From the NCBI GenBank assembly GCA_028693235.1, contig JAQUVW010000002.1:379298-443297 (forward strand): a DNA stretch of 64,000 nt. The letters are read 5' to 3'. The stretch comes from Candidatus Gastranaerophilales bacterium (lineage in GTDB: Bacteria; Cyanobacteriota; Vampirovibrionia; Gastranaerophilales; Gastranaerophilaceae). Below are positions 45,753 to 54,454 of the stretch, piece after piece. Within the stretch, counting starts at the first letter, position 1, and each line of letters begins with the position of its first letter. The notes beneath the pieces were generated by a model. It saw only the letters and a program-made list of their open reading frames with translations. It had not been told where the DNA came from and did no database searches. A program made the translations under genes and the position numbers.

Positions 45753-45755
45753 TAA

Positions 45756-47216
45756 ATGAGAACGTCACACATACTTATAGCAATCAGTTTAGTATTAAAA
45801 TACATAGCATTGGTGATATTGGCACCTTGCTTGGTTGCATTGTATTACAAGGATTATTATTCATTGATACCCTTTATAATGGCGTCATTCAGCTCTTATA
45901 CGATTGGTGTTTTTTGTAATCCAAAAAAGGTTGACGGAAATAAATTGAACGACTTAAAAAAGTCAGAGGCATTATTTATAGTAGCCCTTTCTTGGATTAT
46001 TTTCGGAGTAGTATCAGCGGTGCCGTATTTGTTTTATAATATAAGCCCTTTAAATGCTTTGTTTGAGGCGGTTTCAGGGATTACGACTACGGGTGCCACT
46101 ATTTTGTCGGATTTTTCTTTGTACCCGAAAACAATGTTTTTCTGGCGTTCAATGAGCCAATGGCTTGGAGGTATGGGGATAATAGTTTTGTTTATAGCCA
46201 TTTTGCCCCAATTTGCAGTTGCTGGCAGACAAATGTTTTTTGCAGAAGCACCTGGACCTACCGAGGACAAATTTACGCCCAGAATACGACATACGGCAAC
46301 AGCCTTGTGGAAAATATATATAATATTAACCATATTAGAAATAGTGATATTGAAATTATGTGGAATGCCTTGGTTTGATTCATTTTGCAATTCATTTTCC
46401 ACATTAGCGGCAGGTGGATTTTCGCCTAACCCGAAAAGCATATGGGGCTATAATTGTCCGATATATGTTTGGGTTATTTCGTTATTTATGTTTTTGTCGG
46501 GTGCAAACTTTGCGTTGCAATATAAAATTATTACAAAACGAAAACCTATGAGCTTGTTTAAAGATGAGGAGTTCAATTGGTATTCTGTAATAGTATTAGG
46601 GTTTGCGTGTGTAATTGCGTTGATATTGTTTTTAAATCACGAATATGGTTTTGTTGCATCTTTTAGAGAATCTTTATTTCAGGTTATAAGTATAATAACC
46701 ACAACCGGATTTGCGTCTGCTGATTTTAATTTATGGGCATTCAGTGCGAAGGCATTTTTATTTGTTTTGATGTTTGTTGGTGGTTGTGCAGGCTCTGCAG
46801 GTGGTGGCGTTAAGGTAGTTAGGCTTGTATTTATTTTTAAATATATTAAGCGTCAAATAACTCAAATCCATCATCCGAACGGGGTTTATCCTATTAGGAT
46901 AAACAAAGTTTCTATTTCAAGCGAGATAGTTAAACAGTTGCTTGGGTTTGTGATTTTTTATTATTTAATTTTTGCAGTTTCAGCTTTTGTGACAAGTATA
47001 ATTGAACATAATCTTATAATCGGAATGACTGGTGCTATTACTACTTTAGGTAACATTGGCCCGGGTTTTGGCTTGATTGGTCCTATGGGAAGCTTTGTTG
47101 TTTTGAGTCCTTTAACAAAGATTATTTATATAATAAATATGCTTGTCGGAAGATTAGAGCTTATTCCGTTTTTGGCACTTTTACACCCTGATTTTTGGAC
47201 TAATGTAAAAAGATAA
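45756..47216 (+). CDS. trkH: Trk system potassium uptake protein TrkH
   Basis: A 486-residue K+ channel-like membrane protein with four repeats, each contributing a selectivity-filter loop: GITTTGATILSDFS, STLAAGGFSPNPKSIW, ISIITTTGFASADFN and ITTLGNIGPGFGLIGP. About 10-12 transmembrane segments. It takes up potassium with TrkA bound on the cytoplasmic side. Placed three bases after trkA. Confidence 0.95.
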   Translation: MRTSHILIAISLVLKYIALVILAPCLVALYYKDYYSLIPFIMASFSSYTIGVFCNPKKVDGNKLNDLKKSEALFIVALSWIIFGVVSAVPYLFYNISPLNALFEAVSGITTTGATILSDFSLYPKTMFFWRSMSQWLGGMGIIVLFIAILPQFAVAGRQMFFAEAPGPTEDKFTPRIRHTATALWKIYIILTILEIVILKLCGMPWFDSFCNSFSTLAAGGFSPNPKSIWGYNCPIYVWVISLFMFLSGANFALQYKIITKRKPMSLFKDEEFNWYSVIVLGFACVIALILFLNHEYGFVASFRESLFQVISIITTTGFASADFNLWAFSAKAFLFVLMFVGGCAGSAGGGVKVVRLVFIFKYIKRQITQIHHPNGVYPIRINKVSISSEIVKQLLGFVIFYYLIFAVSAFVTSIIEHNLIIGMTGAITTLGNIGPGFGLIGPMGSFVVLSPLTKIIYIINMLVGRLELIPFLALLHPDFWTNVKR

Positions 47217-47221
47217 ATTTG

Positions 47222-47251
47222 TTGCGATTGCAAAAAATAGAGGACTATAGT
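47222..47251 (+). promoter_or_regulatory. Possible aroA promoter giving a very short leader
   Basis: TTGCGA (47222-47227), 18-base spacer, TATAGT (47246-47251). The palindrome GACTATAGTC covers the -10. The predicted start is only about five bases before the aroA ATG at 47263. Confidence 0.4.
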
Positions 47252-47262
47252 CTAATATAGCT

Positions 47263-48534
47263 ATGGATATTACGATAGAAAAACGAAAAACTCCACTTAA
47301 AGGCGTTATAGAGATACCTTCAGATAAGTCGATAAGTCATAGAGCCGCAATGTTTTCCGCTTTAACGGGTGGACGAGTTAAAATATCAAATTTTTCAAAA
47401 GGAGCAGATTGTCATAGCTCTTTAAATATTGTTAAAAAGCTTGGGTGCAAAGTTGATTTTTTAGACGATAAAACAGTCATAGTTGATGCTTCAAAGGCTT
47501 TGAATGCACCTGATGCTGTTCTTGATTGTGGAAATTCAGGCACGACAATGAGATTGATGTCTGGGATTTTGGCAGGGCAAAGTTTTAATTCTGAACTTGT
47601 TGGTGATGTTAGCCTTTCGAAAAGACCTATGAAGCGGGTTATTTCGCCGCTGGAACTTATGGGGGCTAAGCTGGAGCATAAAGATTATAAGGCACCTTTG
47701 AAGATACAGGGGCAAAAGCTAAATGGTGTAGATTATGTGTCGCAATTATCGTCAGCACAAGTCAAGTCTTGTGTCTTGTTGGCAGGGCTTTTTTCAGAGG
47801 GGGTTACTTCGTTTGTTGAACCTTTCAAATCAAGAAATCATACAGAATTGATGCTTAAATATCTCGGAGCAGATATAAAAGTTGACGGAAATAAGGTTTC
47901 GATAAAGAAATCCAAGCTTCAAGCAAAAGATATTTCTATCTGCGGAGATATTTCATCAGCTGCATTTTTTATGGTGGCGGCGAGTATTGTTCCAGACTCC
48001 GATATAACCTTGATAAATGTGGGGGTAAATGAAACCCGCTCCGGAATAATCGATGCTTTGATACAAATGAATGCAGATATTCAAGTTTTAAATGAACGAG
48101 AAATTTCAGGCGAAAAAGTTGCAGATATAAGGGTTCGATATTCAAATTTGAAAGCCACTACTATTGAGGGAGCAATTATTCCAAGGTTGATAGATGAAAT
48201 TCCTGTTCTTGCAGTAGCAGCTACACAGGCAGAAGGGACAACCGTGATAAAAGACGCCCAAGACCTTAGAAATAAAGAAGCCGATAGAATTAAATGTGTT
48301 AGTGATGAACTGAAAAAACTCGGAGCCGACGTTGAAGAAACACCGGACGGCTTTTTGATAAAGGGCAAAAGTTCATTAAGTGGCGATTCAACTCATGAAT
48401 GTTACCACGACCATAGAATTGCGATGAGCCTTTATGTAGCAGGTTTGATTGCAGAAACCCCAATAACTGTAAATGAATTTCAGTGGGTTGATATATCATT
48501 TCCTGAGTTCTTGGACTTGATGTCTGATATCTAG
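47263..48534 (+). CDS. aroA: 3-phosphoshikimate 1-carboxyvinyltransferase (EPSP synthase)
   Basis: A 423-residue shikimate-pathway enzyme. IPSDKSISHRAAMFSAL, CGNSGTTMRLMSG, SKRPMKRVISPL, RNHTELMLKYLGA and CYHDHRIAMSL are the diagnostic motifs. No Shine-Dalgarno is close to the ATG (AGAGG is about 18 bases upstream), which fits the short-leader promoter proposed. Its stop overlaps the convergent pilin remnant by four bases. Confidence 0.95.
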   Translation: MDITIEKRKTPLKGVIEIPSDKSISHRAAMFSALTGGRVKISNFSKGADCHSSLNIVKKLGCKVDFLDDKTVIVDASKALNAPDAVLDCGNSGTTMRLMSGILAGQSFNSELVGDVSLSKRPMKRVISPLELMGAKLEHKDYKAPLKIQGQKLNGVDYVSQLSSAQVKSCVLLAGLFSEGVTSFVEPFKSRNHTELMLKYLGADIKVDGNKVSIKKSKLQAKDISICGDISSAAFFMVAASIVPDSDITLINVGVNETRSGIIDALIQMNADIQVLNEREISGEKVADIRVRYSNLKATTIEGAIIPRLIDEIPVLAVAATQAEGTTVIKDAQDLRNKEADRIKCVSDELKKLGADVEETPDGFLIKGKSSLSGDSTHECYHDHRIAMSLYVAGLIAETPITVNEFQWVDISFPEFLDLMSDI

Positions 48535-49085
48535 TTTGGAGGTGGAGGTGGAGGTGGAGGTAATTGATTTTCACTCAAATCTATAGCACAATTTCTTGAG
48601 CTATTTCCCTCGATAATACATGCGGCAGGTCCTGCTAATGCTACGACAGCAGCTCCATTCATGTAATCTCCGGTTATGTTATTAAAGCTTTGTAGCCCAA
48701 TAGTATAACCGTCTTTCAAATCGTCTTTAGACAGGGTAAATTTATTAGGCTTTTTATCTCCATTAACGTCAATAGTAATTGCACAAAAACTGTTGTGTCC
48801 TTCAATTGAAAAAGCCATACCGTCAGCAGTATAGAATGTAATATCTCCACTATAACGCCAACCTTCATTCACAGCTTTGCTTGAGGATGATGGCATTGAG
48901 CTTACTATATTGAATCTTTTTTTAAAAAAGTTGTCGTACCAATCTTGACTGGTTGGACCCATGTCAATGCTTGTTCGTCCTGTTTCTGCATATTCAAGGT
49001 TGGATGCTTGTTGAAGCATTGAAACAGCTTTTTTCAGGGATGTTTTATATTCTTCTTGGTTTGTTTTGTTGATTAAAGATGGAAT
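48531..49085 (-). pseudogene. 5'-truncated type IV/type II pseudopilin
   Basis: The region encodes the C-terminal 185 residues of a pseudopilin-like protein: IPSLINKTNQEEYKTSLKKA is the mid-helix continuation of a prepilin N-terminus, and ITIDVNGDKKPNKF is the acidic loop typical of pseudopilins of this lineage. The FTLAEVLI-type cleavage segment expected upstream of IPSLI is missing; the open frame continues to 49160 with unrelated sequence that is antisense to an XRE gene. It ends in eight prolines plus Asn from a hexanucleotide repeat. Unless a new start is used, it is a broken gene. Confidence 0.65.
48538..48561. repeat. Hexanucleotide tandem repeat (GGAGGT) x4
   Basis: Four perfect copies of GGAGGT at the 3' end of the pilin remnant, coding on the minus strand for eight prolines. 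Such arrays can expand and contract by slippage; in-frame changes would alter proline number by two per unit. Confidence 0.9.
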
Positions 49086-49275
49086 TTTCGGGAAAACATT
49101 GAAGCGGCTCAGAATGGAAAAGAAAAACGTGAGCTTAAATGAATTTGCACTTATGAACAATATAAGCAGGGGGCATCTGAGTAATATAGAAAAGGGAAAG
49201 CGAAATATTCAGTTGACAACTTTGTGGCGAATTGTTGGTGCTTTAGGGATGTCTTTTTCTGAATTTGCAGCATAA
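49066..49275 (+). CDS. XRE-family HTH protein, possibly with a foreign 5' end
   Basis: A 69-residue reading frame. IFGKTLKRLRMEKKNVSLNEFALMNNISRGHLSNIEKGKRN is a complete XRE HTH, ending LGMSFSEFAA. Recognisable homology begins at about 49081, exactly where the antisense pilin homology ends (49085). The available starts are TTG codons at 49066/49069, which lie inside the pilin fragment, with no good ribosome binding site. So the original N-terminus may have been lost in a rearrangement. Expression is uncertain. Confidence 0.6.
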   Translation: MLIKDGIFGKTLKRLRMEKKNVSLNEFALMNNISRGHLSNIEKGKRNIQLTTLWRIVGALGMSFSEFAA

Positions 49276-49394
49276 TTTCAAAATACATTGCCGTAGGGCT
49301 TTGATTTGGATAATTATTTTGAGAGCTAGAAGAGCCTGAAAAAGGTGAGTGCAATGAGGCTATAGAAACCGTCATAGCACTACACCATATCAAT

Positions 49395-52300
49395 TTAAAC
49401 TAAAGCAGGTTCTTTATCTCTGTAGATTTCTATGCTGTTGTATGTTAGGGTTTCGTTTTGGTTGAAGAACTTTAATGCCTCGAGGTACGCACGAGCTGTA
49501 TCTAAGGCTGTAAAACAAGGAGTTGAATACATTTCAGCTATTGTTCTTATTAAGAAACCTCTGTCTTGAGAGCCGTATCTTTTTGGGTCGTTGTTTGTCG
49601 TAGGGGCGTTTATTATGAAGCTTAGTTCTTTGTTTTTCATATTTCGTTGAATTTTTTCGATGTCGAAATTTTCGATTTCTTTAGAGTCAATTCCATATTG
49701 CGATAGGAAGTTATGAGTTCCTGTAGTTGCGATTAGTGTGTACCCCATTTCTGTAAGGGTTTGAGCGACATCAATGCAATCTTTTTTAAAGTGGTCATTT
49801 ATAGAAATCAAAACATTGCCTCTTTTGTTGCTCATTTCATAACCGGCTGCTAAAAATCCTTTTATGAGAGCTTTTTCGTAGGTAGTGTCTATACCGAGGA
49901 CTTCCCCTGTAGACTTCATCTCAGGGGCTAAAGCGGGGTCAATTCTGTTTAGTTTTTGGAATGAGAAGATAGGGACTTTTGCACAAACAAGGTTTGTTTC
50001 TTTAGCGAGTCCTGTTTTGTATCCTTGCTCTATTATTGAGTTTCCGAGGATTGCGTTTATGGCAATGTCGACCATCGGAATACCTGTTACTTTGCTCAAA
50101 ATCGGCACTGTTCTTGAGGCTCTCGGGTTTACTTCAATGACATAGGGAATATTGTCTTTAAGGACAAATTGTATGTTCATTAAACCTTTTATTTGGAGCT
50201 CTTTTGCGATTTTTTCTGTATAAGAGATTAATTTTTCTTTGATTTCATTAGAGAGTTTTTGTGTAGGATAAATTGCAATACTGTCACCGGAGTGTATTCC
50301 TGCACGTTCTATATGCTCTGTTATCGCAGGAATAAGGACATTTTCGCCATCAGAAATTGCATCGAGTTCCATTTCAGAACCTTCAATATATTGGTCAATA
50401 AGGATAGGATGTTTGCCTGAAAATTTCAAAGCATTTTCTATGTAGCTTTCGAGCTCTTTTTTGTTGTAAACAACTTGCATACCACGTCCGCCTATTACGT
50501 AAGATGGGCGAACAAGTACAGGATAACCGAGCTCAAGAGCTTTTTGGCGAGCTTCGTCAATCGTGTAAACGGCACCACCTTTAGGTTGCGGGATATTCAA
50601 TTTTCTCAAAAGTTGTTCAAATAGTTTTCTGTCTTCTGCTATATTTATTGATTCAAGACTGGTTCCGAGTATTTTTACGCCTCTTTTTTCGAGTTTAGAG
50701 GCGAGGTTGATAGCGGTTTGACCGCCAAATTGAACCATAACGCCACTTGGCGATTCTTTTTCAATTATGTTCATTATGTTTTCAATGTACATCGGCTCGA
50801 AAAACAATTTGTCAGCGACGTCGAAATCTGTGCTTAATGTTTCCGGGTTAGAGTTTACTATTATTGATTCGTAGCCGTTTTTACGAACAGACCAGGCAGC
50901 GTGGACGGAACAGTAGTCAAATTCGATGCCTTGCCCTATTCTGATTGGACCTGAGCCTAAAATCATTATGCTGTCTTTTTCGCTGACTTGATTTTCGTCA
51001 AATTCGTTATATGTTGAGTAGTAGTAAGGAGTGTAGGCTTTAAATTCAGCAGCACAGGTGTCCACCATTTTGAATGAGGCTTTTATGTTGTTTTGAGAGC
51101 GAAAATCTTCTATTTCTTTTTGTTCACGGCAAGAGATAGAGGCTATTTCAGAGTCAAGGAAGCCTTTTTCTTTCGCTTCAATGTATAGAGCTTTTGTAAG
51201 TTCTTCTGATTTTAATCTTTGTTCAAAATCGACAAGATTTTTCATTTTGTTGATGAACCACTTATCAATTTTCGTGATTTTGTTTATTTCGTTTACGGAA
51301 ATGCCTCTGCTCAAAGCTTCTGCTACTCTAAAGATTCGCCTGTCGTCTTGGACGTGGAGTAGGGCTTTTAATTCATCTTCACCGCAGTCCATGTGACAGC
51401 CTCTGAGAATCCCTGTAAATTTTGATTCTATAGAGGTTACAGCTTTTTTGAAGGAACTTTCGAAGGTTCTGCCAATTGCCATAACTTCGCCGGTCGCTTT
51501 CATTTTTGTACCGAGGATTCTGTCGCCGTGGGCAAATTTGTCAAAAGGCCACTTTGGGATTTTAGTTACAACGTAGTCTAATGCTGGTTCAAAAGCTGCT
51601 ACGGTTTTTTGAGTTATTGAGTTTGTAATTTCGTGCAGGTTGTAACCGATAGCGATTTTTGTTGTGACTTTTGCTATTGGGTAGCCGGTTGCTTTAGAGG
51701 CTAAAGCTGATGAACGGCTGACTCTGGGATTGACTTCTATTACGTAATATTGGTTGCTTACAGGGTCTAGAGCGTATTGAACGTTGCAACCGCCTTCAAT
51801 TTTTAAGGCTCTGATTATTTTTATGGAGGAGCTTCTGAGCATTTGATATTCTTTGTTTGTTAGGGTTTGAGATGGTGCTACAACATAGCTGTCACCTGTG
51901 TGAATACCGATTGGGTCTATATTTTCCATGTTGCAAATTGTAATGCACGTGTCATTAGAATCACGCATAACCTCATATTCAATTTCTTTGTATCCGGCGA
52001 TACTTTTTTCAACGAGCACTTGGGATATAGGGCTCATAGCAAGTCCTGTGCCGACAATATCTTCGAATTCTTCCATGTTGGAGGCGATGCCACCACCGGA
52101 ACCGCCAAGAGTGTATGCGGGGCGAACTATTATCGGGAAGCCTATTTTTTGAGCGAATTTTTTTGCGTCATCAAAGCTTGAAACGCAGTCGCTTTCTGGG
52201 ATTGGCTCATTTATTTCCATCATGAGATTTTTAAAGAGTTCACGGTCTTCTGCGTTTTGGATAGAGTCTATATTAGTGCCTAAAAGTTTCACATTGTATT

Positions 52301-52628
52301 TGTCGAAAACACCTTGTTCGCTTAGCTCTACAGCGAGGTTTAAACCTGTTTGACCGCCTAGAGTTGCAATTATTCCGTCAGGGCGTTCTTTTTTTATAAT
52401 GAAGGTCAAAGCTTCTATGGTTAGGGGCTCAATGTAGACTTTGTCAGCGATGTCTTCATCGGTCATGATTGTTGCTGGGTTTGAGTTTACGAGGATTACT
52501 TTTAGATTTTCTTCTTTAAGAGCTCTGCAAGCTTGAACTCCAGCGTAATCAAATTCCGCTGCTTGTCCTATCACTATTGGACCTGAACCTATTACAAGAA
52601 CTTTTTTTATATCTAAATTTTTTGGCAT
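49395..52628 (-). CDS. carB: Carbamoyl-phosphate synthase large subunit
   Basis: A 1077-residue CarB. Two ATP-grasp halves are visible: VLVIGSGPIVIGQAAEFDYAG...(first) and IMILGSGPIRIGQGIEFDYCSVHAA (second). The last 130 residues are the allosteric methylglyoxal-synthase-like domain (TLTEMGYTLIATTGTHNFL). It combines bicarbonate, ATP and glutamine-derived ammonia into carbamoyl phosphate. The start overlaps the end of the pyrF-carA gene by 16 bases. Last gene of the operon; the remnant region follows. Confidence 0.96.
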   Translation of the reverse strand: MPKNLDIKKVLVIGSGPIVIGQAAEFDYAGVQACRALKEENLKVILVNSNPATIMTDEDIADKVYIEPLTIEALTFIIKKERPDGIIATLGGQTGLNLAVELSEQGVFDKYNVKLLGTNIDSIQNAEDRELFKNLMMEINEPIPESDCVSSFDDAKKFAQKIGFPIIVRPAYTLGGSGGGIASNMEEFEDIVGTGLAMSPISQVLVEKSIAGYKEIEYEVMRDSNDTCITICNMENIDPIGIHTGDSYVVAPSQTLTNKEYQMLRSSSIKIIRALKIEGGCNVQYALDPVSNQYYVIEVNPRVSRSSALASKATGYPIAKVTTKIAIGYNLHEITNSITQKTVAAFEPALDYVVTKIPKWPFDKFAHGDRILGTKMKATGEVMAIGRTFESSFKKAVTSIESKFTGILRGCHMDCGEDELKALLHVQDDRRIFRVAEALSRGISVNEINKITKIDKWFINKMKNLVDFEQRLKSEELTKALYIEAKEKGFLDSEIASISCREQKEIEDFRSQNNIKASFKMVDTCAAEFKAYTPYYYSTYNEFDENQVSEKDSIMILGSGPIRIGQGIEFDYCSVHAAWSVRKNGYESIIVNSNPETLSTDFDVADKLFFEPMYIENIMNIIEKESPSGVMVQFGGQTAINLASKLEKRGVKILGTSLESINIAEDRKLFEQLLRKLNIPQPKGGAVYTIDEARQKALELGYPVLVRPSYVIGGRGMQVVYNKKELESYIENALKFSGKHPILIDQYIEGSEMELDAISDGENVLIPAITEHIERAGIHSGDSIAIYPTQKLSNEIKEKLISYTEKIAKELQIKGLMNIQFVLKDNIPYVIEVNPRASRTVPILSKVTGIPMVDIAINAILGNSIIEQGYKTGLAKETNLVCAKVPIFSFQKLNRIDPALAPEMKSTGEVLGIDTTYEKALIKGFLAAGYEMSNKRGNVLISINDHFKKDCIDVAQTLTEMGYTLIATTGTHNFLSQYGIDSKEIENFDIEKIQRNMKNKELSFIINAPTTNNDPKRYGSQDRGFLIRTIAEMYSTPCFTALDTARAYLEALKFFNQNETLTYNSIEIYRDKEPALV

Positions 52629-54454
52629 AATTCACTCTCTTTTCTAATATTTTGAATCCAATTTTTAAATATTATATCAGTGTCGTTTGGACCGGGTGCG
52701 GCTTCTGGGTGAAATTGTACTGATTCTAGTTTGTATTTGTCAGATTTAATTCCCTCGATTGTGCCGTCGTTGAGATTTCTGTATGTTACTTCTACGCAAT
52801 CAGGCAGACTCCCGTCTTTTATAGCGTAGCCGTGATTTTGTGCGGTCATAAACACTTTGTTTGATTGAAGGTTTATAACAGGGTGATTTCCGCCTCTGTG
52901 CCCGTATTTGAGCTTGTAGGTTTGAGCACCTGTTACTATTGCTAAAATCTGATGGCCTAAACAAATTCCGTAGAGCGAAATTTTTCCTAACAGATTTTTT
53001 GCTGTTTCTATTGTCTTTGTTGCATCTTTTGGGTCGCCTGGACCATTTGACAATATTACTGCGTCAAATTCTTCCTCTAAAATCACTTTAGAGTCAATGT
53101 CTGCAGGGAAGATAGTTATATCTGCGTTATATTTTTTTAAGTTTTCTATAATACTTTTTTTCGCTCCTAGGTCTATTATGGCGACCTTTACGCCACATCC
53201 AGCTATTTTTTCTTTTTTGTATGTCGAAACCTCAAGAGTTATGTTGTTGCTGACTTTGAATTTTTTTATATTTTCTTTTAATTCACGAGTAATTTCATTT
53301 GTTGTTATTGCACAACTCATATCGCCTGATTCTCTTATTATTTTGGTCAACAAACGTGTGTCGACTTTGTTTAGAGCAATAATGTTGTTTTGTTTGAGGT
53401 AATCAGATATGTTCATAATGCTTTTGTAGTGGCTTTCTTGCGAGCATGCATTTTTCACGATGAGACCTTTTGCCTGAACTTTTCCGCATTCAGAATCCTC
53501 TTTGTTTATGCCGTAGTTCCCGATTTCAGGGTAAGTCATAACTATGATTTGTTCGGCGTAAGACGGATCGGTTAAAATTTCCTGATAGCCGCTCATTGAA
53601 GTGTTAAAAACGATTTCGCCGTAGGCTATTCCTGTGGCACCAATTGATTCTCCTTCAAAAATCATACCGTTTTCGAGGATTAATTTGGCTGTAGAATTCG
53701 GAGAAGATTCATTTTGGGTTAGCATTGTATTTTCGATTTCGTCATAGATTTTTTTCATAGCTTCGACTCTGTTTTCATAGGCTGTTACGGCTCTTCCGAT
53801 GACTAAATAATCGGCACCTTCTTGTATTGCTTTTTTAGGTGTTGCCAATCTTTTCTGGTCGTTTTTTGAAGCCCATTCCGGACGAATTCCGGGGCAAAGG
53901 ACTTTGAAATCTTTTCCGCAGGCTTGTTTTATTCTTCTAGCTTCCCAAACGCTTGCAACCACGCCGTCTAAGGAGCTTTCTTTTGCGAGTTTTGCAAGTT
54001 CTGTTACGTAGTCATTTGATTTTAGGGGCACTTTTAGTTGGTTGTTTAATGTATCATCACTAATGCTGGTGAGGACTGTTACGCCTAGAACTATAGGCTT
54101 TTTTGCACCGATTTCAAGGGCTGTTTTTCTTGCTGAAATTGCTGATTTTCTCATCATTTCAGAGCCACCCATCGTGTGAACATTGTAAAAAGCAGCACCG
54201 TTTCTGATGATATTTTCTGAGGCTTTTGCGACAGTGTTCGGGATATCTAAAAGCTTTACATCAAAGAAAAAATCGATGTTTTGCTCTTTCATAAATTTAA
54301 ATATTTCCCCGCCGTTAGCGGTGTAAAGCTGTAAACCTATTTTAAAAACGCCGACGTAATCTTTAAGCTCCAAAATCATTTCTTTTGCTTTTGATATGTT
54401 GTCAACATCTAGTGCGAGAACGATTTTCTCTTTTATTTTCGGGTCGATTTCCAT
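52613..54454 (-). CDS. pyrF-carA: Fusion protein: orotidine-5'-phosphate decarboxylase (PyrF) - carbamoyl-phosphate synthase small subunit (CarA)
   Basis: A 613-residue fusion. Residues 1-243 are PyrF: VLALDVDNISKAKEM, catalytic FDVKLLDIPNTV (D-x-K-x-x-D type), GVTVLTS, VLCPGIRPEW and VIGRAVTAYENRVEAM. After a short hydrophilic linker (about 244-255) residues 256-613 are CarA: AKLILENGMIFEGESIG, the glutaminase nucleophile in YGICLGHQILAIV, HRGGNHPV, and SVQFHPEAAPGP. There is no stop or ribosome binding site at the junction (near 53725; the Met there is preceded by GAAAATACA). It joins the first-step and last-step enzymes of UMP synthesis. Overlaps pyrC and carB. Confidence 0.92.
   Translation of the reverse strand: MEIDPKIKEKIVLALDVDNISKAKEMILELKDYVGVFKIGLQLYTANGGEIFKFMKEQNIDFFFDVKLLDIPNTVAKASENIIRNGAAFYNVHTMGGSEMMRKSAISARKTALEIGAKKPIVLGVTVLTSISDDTLNNQLKVPLKSNDYVTELAKLAKESSLDGVVASVWEARRIKQACGKDFKVLCPGIRPEWASKNDQKRLATPKKAIQEGADYLVIGRAVTAYENRVEAMKKIYDEIENTMLTQNESSPNSTAKLILENGMIFEGESIGATGIAYGEIVFNTSMSGYQEILTDPSYAEQIIVMTYPEIGNYGINKEDSECGKVQAKGLIVKNACSQESHYKSIMNISDYLKQNNIIALNKVDTRLLTKIIRESGDMSCAITTNEITRELKENIKKFKVSNNITLEVSTYKKEKIAGCGVKVAIIDLGAKKSIIENLKKYNADITIFPADIDSKVILEEEFDAVILSNGPGDPKDATKTIETAKNLLGKISLYGICLGHQILAIVTGAQTYKLKYGHRGGNHPVINLQSNKVFMTAQNHGYAIKDGSLPDCVEVTYRNLNDGTIEGIKSDKYKLESVQFHPEAAPGPNDTDIIFKNWIQNIRKESELCQKI

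Noticed and set aside
49066-49275. Insertion of an XRE-bearing mobile element into the pilin gene
   Set aside because: No terminal inverted repeats, transposase or target duplication is seen, and the pilin 5' part is not found on the other side.
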